DNA from: an uncultured Coriobacteriales bacterium
GTDB taxonomy: Bacteria; Actinomycetota; Coriobacteriia; Coriobacteriales; Eggerthellaceae
DNA length: 27,466 nucleotides
Assembly: GCA_946892075.1 (NCBI GenBank)
Contig: CAMPNZ010000014.1
Location: forward strand, 1 to 27,466
Reading direction: 5' to 3'
In this document: piece by piece, positions 23,315 through 27,466 of the stretch
How positions within the stretch are numbered: the stretch's first letter is position 1
Layout of the letters: each line of letters starts with the position of its first letter
Program-made: the position numbers and the translations under genes
The notes under the pieces: model-generated
What the model saw: the letters and a program-made list of their open reading frames with translations, nothing else
The model's database searches: none
Told to the model about the DNA's origin: nothing

Positions 23315-24601
23315 CTACTTGAAAAAGCCCTCGTAATTGTGCATTTTAAGTTGGCTTTCCATCTTCGTCATAGTATCAAGCGCAACGCCAATCATGATGA
23401 GGATAGACGTGCCGCCGAATGCCTGTATCAACTGGTTGTTCGTGAAGTAGAACAAGATTGAAGGCACAATCGCGATAAGCGCAATAAAGATACCACCGGG
23501 CAGTGTTACGCGGCGCAACACATTGCGCAGATACGTTTCGGTGGCAAAACCAGGACGAATACCCGGAATAAAACCGCCTTGCTTTTTCAAGTTATCGGAC
23601 GTGTCAACGGGGTTAAACACCATCGACGTATAGAAATACGCGAAGAACACAATCAAGAACAGCGTTAATACCCAGTTTACGATACCCGTAGAAATCATAT
23701 TCGCAAAACTCGTAAGCCAGCCAACATTAAACAGTGCAGCAATTTGTGCTGGGAAGTAAATAAGGCAGCTTGCAAAGATGATGGGGATAACGCCTGCTGC
23801 GTTCACCTTAAAAGGTATGTAGGTGCTTTGGCCGCCCATCATGCGTCGTCCCTGCATGCGCTTAGCGTAATTGACAGGAATACGGCGCTGAGCACGCTCT
23901 ACATAAATGATAAGTGGAATGCAGACGCACACAACCGCTACAATCAAGATGGTAATTGCGATACCTTGCTGCATGGTTGTACTGTGCGTAATAGACGAGA
24001 AAATAGCACTCGGAACACGGGAAACGATGCTTACAAAGATGATCAGCGACATACCATTACCAATGCCGCGTTGCGTGATAAGCTCGCCCATCCACATGAT
24101 AAATGCTGTACCAGCTACCAGCGTAAACACCACGACAATAGACGTTAATGCATAGGGAACATCCGACGAAAAACGCACGCCATACGCAGGTGATTGGAAT
24201 AACAGCAAATAACCAACCGCATTGATTAAACCAAGACCCATCGTCATATAACGCGTAACTTGCGTAATTTTGCGACGACCTGTTTCGCCATCTTTAGCCC
24301 AGCGCCCAACCGTTGGAATAACACCTTGCATGAGCTGCATAATAATTGATGCCGTGATGTAAGGCATAATTCCAAGTGAAAATACCGAGAAGTGCGAGAG
24401 TGCACCACCAGTAAACAGGTCAAGCATCGACATTGAAACGCCCGAACCTGAATTTGCAAACGCTTCAGCAAATTGACGAAACGGAATGCCTGGAACAGGC
24501 AAATACGCGCCAAAACGATATAAAGCCAAAATTCCAAGCGTAAACAGTATTTTCTTTCGAAGTTCTGGAACTTTAAAAGCTCCAATCAGTGCGCTTAGCA
24601 A
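23315..24601 (-). CDS. secY: Preprotein translocase channel subunit SecY
   Basis: Central pore of the SecYEG protein-export channel in the cytoplasmic membrane. The 428 residues contain ten expected membrane helices. Family features: ELRKKILFTLGILALYRFGA at the start, the plug region GSGVSMSMLDLFTGGALSHF, the SLGIMPYITASIIMQL helix, ERAQRRIPVNYAKR in the cytosolic loop, and GIRPGFATETYL in the late ribosome-binding loop. The start is TTG at 24601, overlapping the rplO stop by 7 bases (rplO ends at 24595). AAAGG and GAAGAG in the rplO tail serve as ribosome sites. It is normally followed by adk-map-infA; here the M50 protease unit follows after 140 bases. Confidence 0.97.
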   Translation of the reverse strand: MLSALIGAFKVPELRKKILFTLGILALYRFGAYLPVPGIPFRQFAEAFANSGSGVSMSMLDLFTGGALSHFSVFSLGIMPYITASIIMQLMQGVIPTVGRWAKDGETGRRKITQVTRYMTMGLGLINAVGYLLLFQSPAYGVRFSSDVPYALTSIVVVFTLVAGTAFIMWMGELITQRGIGNGMSLIIFVSIVSRVPSAIFSSITHSTTMQQGIAITILIVAVVCVCIPLIIYVERAQRRIPVNYAKRMQGRRMMGGQSTYIPFKVNAAGVIPIIFASCLIYFPAQIAALFNVGWLTSFANMISTGIVNWVLTLFLIVFFAYFYTSMVFNPVDTSDNLKKQGGFIPGIRPGFATETYLRNVLRRVTLPGGIFIALIAIVPSILFYFTNNQLIQAFGGTSILIMIGVALDTMTKMESQLKMHNYEGFFK

Positions 24602-25044
24602 GGCTCTTCAACCTTTCCGCCGGCCGCTTCTACTTTGGCTTTGGCACTCTTAGACACCTTATCAAGCTTGATGGTAAGCTTTTTCGTAAGTTCTCCGTCG
24701 CCCAAAAGCTTCACAAGGGCATCGCTATGCTTAATGATGCCTTTTTCTTTCAACGCTGCATGATCTACCACGCTGCCAGCTTCAAATTTAGCTTCCAAGC
24801 GCGACACATTTACCGGGATGTACTCAACACGATTGATGTTGGTGAAGCCAGGCAACTTAGGAAGACGGCGCGCGAGCGGTGTTTGTCCACCCTCAAAACC
24901 TGCGCCTTTGGTGCCGCCTGAGCGCGAACCCTGTCCGTTAAGACCACGCCCAGCTGTTTTACCTTTACCAGCAGCATGACCGCGTCCTACGCGTGTACGC
25001 TTCTTTTTTGAACCTTGAGCGGGAAAAAGATCAGATAATTCCAT
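24595..25044 (-). CDS. rplO: 50S ribosomal protein L15
   Basis: Large-subunit assembly protein, 149 residues. The N-terminal Gly/Arg/Lys-rich part has KKKRTRVGRGHAAGKGKTAG and GGTKGAGFEGGQTPLARRLP, followed by the globular domain ending KVEEPC. The ATG has AAGGAG at 25053-25058 with 8 bases spacing. It overlaps secY by 7 bases. Upstream, a 278-base gap with its own promoter and structured leader separates it from rpmD, unlike the compact gene order of most bacteria. Confidence 0.97.
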   Translation of the reverse strand: MELSDLFPAQGSKKKRTRVGRGHAAGKGKTAGRGLNGQGSRSGGTKGAGFEGGQTPLARRLPKLPGFTNINRVEYIPVNVSRLEAKFEAGSVVDHAALKEKGIIKHSDALVKLLGDGELTKKLTIKLDKVSKSAKAKVEAAGGKVEEPC

Positions 25045-25066
25045 ATGAAAAACTCCTTAAATCGCT

Positions 25067-25137
25067 TCGAACACATATGTTCGACCTGGCAGCTCGCCGC
25101 CAGAAACTTCCATTGCTGCAGCACGACACACGGTACG
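25067..25137 (-). promoter_or_regulatory. Structured 5' leader of rplO-secY
   Basis: Three stem-loops lie in the predicted leader of about 105 bases. They are CAGCAC/GTGCTG around 25119-25143, CTGGC/GCCAG at 25085-25102, and a perfect 7-bp TCGAACA-CATA/TATG-TGTTCGA hairpin at 25067-25084, ending 8 bases before the AAGGAG of rplO. The position and compactness resemble ribosomal-protein autoregulatory leaders. No known family was recognised. Confidence 0.5.
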
Positions 25138-25156
25138 GTGCTGACACATACGCGAA

Positions 25157-25165
25157 ATTATAACA
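25157..25165 (-). promoter_or_regulatory. Extended -10 promoter of rplO-secY
   Basis: Minus-strand TGTTATAAT is a perfect extended -10 (TGN-TATAAT). The -35 region (around 25180-25185, CTCTAT) is poor. It predicts a start near 25150. It lies 30 bases downstream of the terminator that closes the upstream ribosomal-protein unit. Confidence 0.75.
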
Positions 25166-25193
25166 CAAGTTACCTGTGTATAGAGAAAACTAC

Positions 25194-25233
25194 AAAAAAA
25201 GAGTCGCATGCAAATAAGAATTCACATGCGACT
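25194..25233 (-). terminator. Intrinsic terminator inside the spc operon, after rpmD
   Basis: A 9-bp stem AGTCGCATG/CATGCGACT (25225-25233 with 25202-25210), 14-base loop, then C and seven T on the minus strand (25200-25194). It is 90 bases after the rpmD stop and immediately before the rplO promoter. Confidence 0.9.
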
Positions 25234-25322
25234 TTATACGTGCTTTTCTATGCACTACCAGCGCTTTATACTGTTAGGGCGTCTGGTGGCGCGGCGTAGA
25301 GGGCAAAGCGAGCTGTGCTGCG

Positions 25323-25508
25323 TTACGCTTCCTGCACTTCTACAAGATGCTGCACTTTGAAAATCATGCCACGAACGCTGTCGTTGTCGACAAGCTCGCT
25401 GCTTTTGCCAATACGTCCAAGCCCAAGAGCTTTTAACGTACGTTCTTGATCGTATTTACGACCAATAGCACTTTTGATTTGTGTTACCACAAGTTTCTTG
25501 CTCGCCAT
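25323..25508 (-). CDS. rpmD: 50S ribosomal protein L30
   Basis: 61-residue large-subunit protein, standard bacterial length. KLVVTQIKSAIGRKYDQERT and ALGLGRIGKSSELVDNDSVR with GMIFKVQHLV match L30. The ATG overlaps the rpsE stop as TAATG, with TGACCTCCTT-complement AAGGAGG just upstream inside rpsE (GGAGGTCAAATAATG). Confidence 0.96.
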   Translation of the reverse strand: MASKKLVVTQIKSAIGRKYDQERTLKALGLGRIGKSSELVDNDSVRGMIFKVQHLVEVQEA

Positions 25509-26035
25509 TATTTGACCTCCTTGCGACCAAAGATCTGATCTACTGTCAAATTACGACGCTCAGCAACTTGCTCGGGGCTTTGCATGTTCTTTAAGCCTTC
25601 GGCGCATGCTTTCACGATGTTCATCGAGTTCGTTGAACCAAGCGACTTAGTGATAACGTCGGTAACACCGGCAAGTTCCATGATGGCACGTACAGCGCCA
25701 CCAGCCATAACACCAGTACCAGGCATAGCAGGGCGAATCAAAACGCGACCAGCACCAAACTCACCAATAATGTCATGAGGAACTGTTTTTTCTTCAGTCA
25801 GAGGTACCGTGAACATGTTCTTCTTGGCATCTTCAACACCCTTTGCAATAGCAGCAGGTACTTCTTTAGATTTGCCAAGGCCGATACCAACGCGACCGTT
25901 GCCATCTCCTACCACAACGAGGGCAGAAAGCGACATACGACGTCCACCTTTTACTACCTTTGAAACACGATTTACTAAAACCACGCGCTCCTGAAGTTCG
26001 GGAACACTTGATTCTTGTTGCTGTTTACGAGCCAT
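25508..26035 (-). CDS. rpsE: 30S ribosomal protein S5
   Basis: Small-subunit protein at the mRNA entry and decoding-fidelity region. It has 175 residues. The N-terminal double-stranded-RNA-binding-like domain has ERVVLVNRVSKVVKGGRRMS and ALVVVGDGNGRVGIGLGKS; the C-terminal domain has GAGRVLIRPAMPGTGVMAGG and VTDVITKSLGSTN. AAGGGA lies about 11 bases before the ATG. It is 16 bases after rplR. Confidence 0.98.
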   Translation of the reverse strand: MARKQQQESSVPELQERVVLVNRVSKVVKGGRRMSLSALVVVGDGNGRVGIGLGKSKEVPAAIAKGVEDAKKNMFTVPLTEEKTVPHDIIGEFGAGRVLIRPAMPGTGVMAGGAVRAIMELAGVTDVITKSLGSTNSMNIVKACAEGLKNMQSPEQVAERRNLTVDQIFGRKEVK

Positions 26036-26051
26036 AAAGCCACATTCCCTT

Positions 26052-26423
26052 CTAGAACTTCAGACCAGCACTGCGCGCGCCTTCGGCTACAGCCTTAACG
26101 CGTCCGTGATATAAGTTACCGCCACGGTCAAAAACAACTTCTTCAAGCTTCAGAGCTGCAGCTTTTTTGGCGATGATCTCGCCTAAAGCATAAGCACCTT
26201 CCACTGTTGCAGCTTTTTTGCCTGTTTCTTTAAATTCAGGACCTAAAGTAGATGCGCCGCATAACGTTTTGCGTGCAACGTCATCAATTACCTGAACATA
26301 CATATTGGCATTACTACGCGTAATGCACAAGCGAGGACGAGCTGCCGTTCCCGACACCTTAGCGCGAACGCGACGATGACGACGGGAAAGTCCGCTTTGC
26401 CTCTTTAAAAAATTGCTATTCAT
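26052..26423 (-). CDS. rplR: 50S ribosomal protein L18
   Basis: 5S rRNA-binding protein, 123 residues. RHRRVRAKVSGTAARPRLCI, RSNANMYVQVIDD and the C-terminal VVFDRGGNLYHGRVKAVAEG motif are all typical. AAAGGGA precedes the ATG. It is 46 bases after rplF. Confidence 0.98.
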   Translation of the reverse strand: MNSNFLKRQSGLSRRHRRVRAKVSGTAARPRLCITRSNANMYVQVIDDVARKTLCGASTLGPEFKETGKKAATVEGAYALGEIIAKKAAALKLEEVVFDRGGNLYHGRVKAVAEGARSAGLKF

Positions 26424-26469
26424 AAAGAATTCCCTTTCAATCTTTACATGCTCTTTTTACAAGGCAGCG

Positions 26470-27012
26470 TTATTCGCCCTTACCGGCTTTGCCAAGCTTA
26501 CGACGTACATATTCGCCATCGTAGCGGATACCTTTGCCCTTGTAAGGCTCGGGTTTGCGCCATTTGCGAATGTCGGCCGCAACCTGTCCAACGTGCTCTT
26601 TGCTAATGCCGTGAACGATAATTTCAGTTTGAGAAGGAACTTCAAAGCTGATACCTTCCGTTGCTTCTACCAGCACTGGATGTGAATAACCAAGCTGCAG
26701 CTCAAGATTTTTGCCCTTGAGCGCTGCACGGTATCCAACGCCTACCAGCTGAAGCTTCTTCTGAAAACCAGTTGAAACACCTTCAACCATATTCGCGAGC
26801 AGTGAGCGTACCAATCCGTGAAAGCTACGAGCTTCACGAGAATCGTCTAAACGCTCTACAATAATGTGGTTGTCTTGTTCGCTGATGCGAATGTGAGCTG
26901 GGAACTCGCGTACCAGCTGACCTTTTGCGCCCTTTACCGTTACCTGGGAACCGTTAATGGTAACCGTTACGCCGGCTGGAATGGCTACGGGCTGTTTTCC
27001 TATGCGGGACAT
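26470..27012 (-). CDS. rplF: 50S ribosomal protein L6
   Basis: Large-subunit protein near the factor-binding site, 180 residues. It starts MSRIGKQPVAIPAGVTVTIN, with HGLVRSLLANMVEGVSTGF in the first half and the signature PEPYKGKGIRYDGEYVRRK near the C-terminus. It follows rpsH by 21 bases. Confidence 0.98.
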   Translation of the reverse strand: MSRIGKQPVAIPAGVTVTINGSQVTVKGAKGQLVREFPAHIRISEQDNHIIVERLDDSREARSFHGLVRSLLANMVEGVSTGFQKKLQLVGVGYRAALKGKNLELQLGYSHPVLVEATEGISFEVPSQTEIIVHGISKEHVGQVAADIRKWRKPEPYKGKGIRYDGEYVRRKLGKAGKGE

Positions 27013-27033
27013 ACTTAACCTCGCTCCCCTTTC

Positions 27034-27432
27034 CTACCAGACGTATGCGATAACTTCACCGCCGATGCCCAATTTGCGAGCATCGCGATCTGCCATCACA
27101 CCCTGGCTTGTAGAAATAATTGCCGTTCCAAGTCCGCCTAATACGCGAGGAAGTTCATCTTTTCCTGCATAAATACGCAAACCTGGTTTAGAAATACGCT
27201 TAATACCACGAATTGTACGCGATTTCTTATCGCCATACTTCAAAACGATATCAAGACTACTGCGGGGGTCACCAGCTACTACTTCAAAGCTTGTGATATA
27301 ACCCTCTTGCTTCATAATGCGAGCAATTTCAACCAACTTTTTGCTCGAAGGCATCGACACGGAGTCTTTGCCTGCAGAATGTGCATTACGTATGCGCGTA
27401 AGCATATCTGCTATGGGGTCGGTCATTGTCAT
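27034..27432 (-). CDS. rpsH: 30S ribosomal protein S8
   Basis: Primary 16S rRNA-binding protein; in E. coli it also represses the spc operon. It has 132 residues: MTMTDPIADMLTRIRNAHSA at the start, KKLVEIARIMKQEGYI, and the C-terminal GIISTSQGVM-type motif seen here as TAIISTSQGVMADRDARKLG. Two ATG codons (27432 and 27426) are possible; AAGGAGG with 6 bases spacing fits 27432. The upstream spc genes (rpsN, rplE and others) would lie beyond the right edge. Confidence 0.98.
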   Translation of the reverse strand: MTMTDPIADMLTRIRNAHSAGKDSVSMPSSKKLVEIARIMKQEGYITSFEVVAGDPRSSLDIVLKYGDKKSRTIRGIKRISKPGLRIYAGKDELPRVLGGLGTAIISTSQGVMADRDARKLGIGGEVIAYVW

Positions 27433-27466
27433 TTAGATCCTCCTTTTATTCATGCACACACACCAC

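Overview
The window looks like a chromosomal piece of a small-genome actinobacterium, most likely class Coriobacteriia (Eggerthellales; a Cryptobacterium/Slackia-like organism). This is inferred from the overall style of the proteins (ribosomal proteins, pta/ackA fermentation genes, many GTG/TTG starts) and from a GC content near 50% in most of the window. No similarity search was possible, so the genus is a guess. Almost everything is housekeeping. The exceptions are one AT-richer locus (10036-13378) and several oddities in ordinary genes.

Layout, left to right. 1-3678, minus strand: lepA -> dusB -> hemW (hemW runs off the left edge; dusB and hemW overlap by 14 bases). 3935-4417, plus: rpsT (S20 with a long Lys/Ala-rich tail), closed by a strong bidirectional terminator. 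4666-7689, minus: a copper-type P1B ATPase with one metal-binding domain at each end; the C-terminal one looks like a complete CopZ with its own internal start site. 7798-8922, minus: family 2 glycosyltransferase. 9031-10035, plus: pta behind a near-consensus promoter. 10036-10396: non-coding leader with a twin 27-base hairpin repeat. 10397-13378, plus: a 993-residue tandem CbxX/CfqX-type AAA+ ATPase of unknown role, visibly AT-richer than its surroundings.

13530-19255, minus: rnd -> yugP-like membrane metalloprotease -> xseA -> xseB -> HIT protein -> ackA, probably partly cotranscribed (protease and xseA overlap as TAATG). The RNase D lacks the first catalytic aspartate. 19318-20253, plus: diacylglycerol-kinase-family lipid kinase. 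20325-21296, minus: tRNA-Val(GAC) followed by terC, apparently on one transcript. 21621-23174, minus: M50 site-2 protease -> scpA, with no scpB next to it. 23315-27432, minus: the distal spc ribosomal operon (rpsH, rplF, rplR, rpsE, rpmD // rplO, secY). It is split by a terminator, an extended -10 promoter and a structured leader between rpmD and rplO.

How the genes work together: Pta and AckA form the acetyl-CoA to acetate ATP-yielding route, but lie on opposite strands with the AAA+ gene between them. XseA and XseB are the two exonuclease VII subunits. rpsH-secY supplies ribosomal proteins and the Sec channel. LepA, DusB, tRNA-Val and S20 all serve translation. The best candidates for something undescribed are the AAA+ locus with its hairpin-repeat leader, the CopA-CopZ fusion with a retained internal start, the split spc operon leader, and the motif-I-deficient RNase D.
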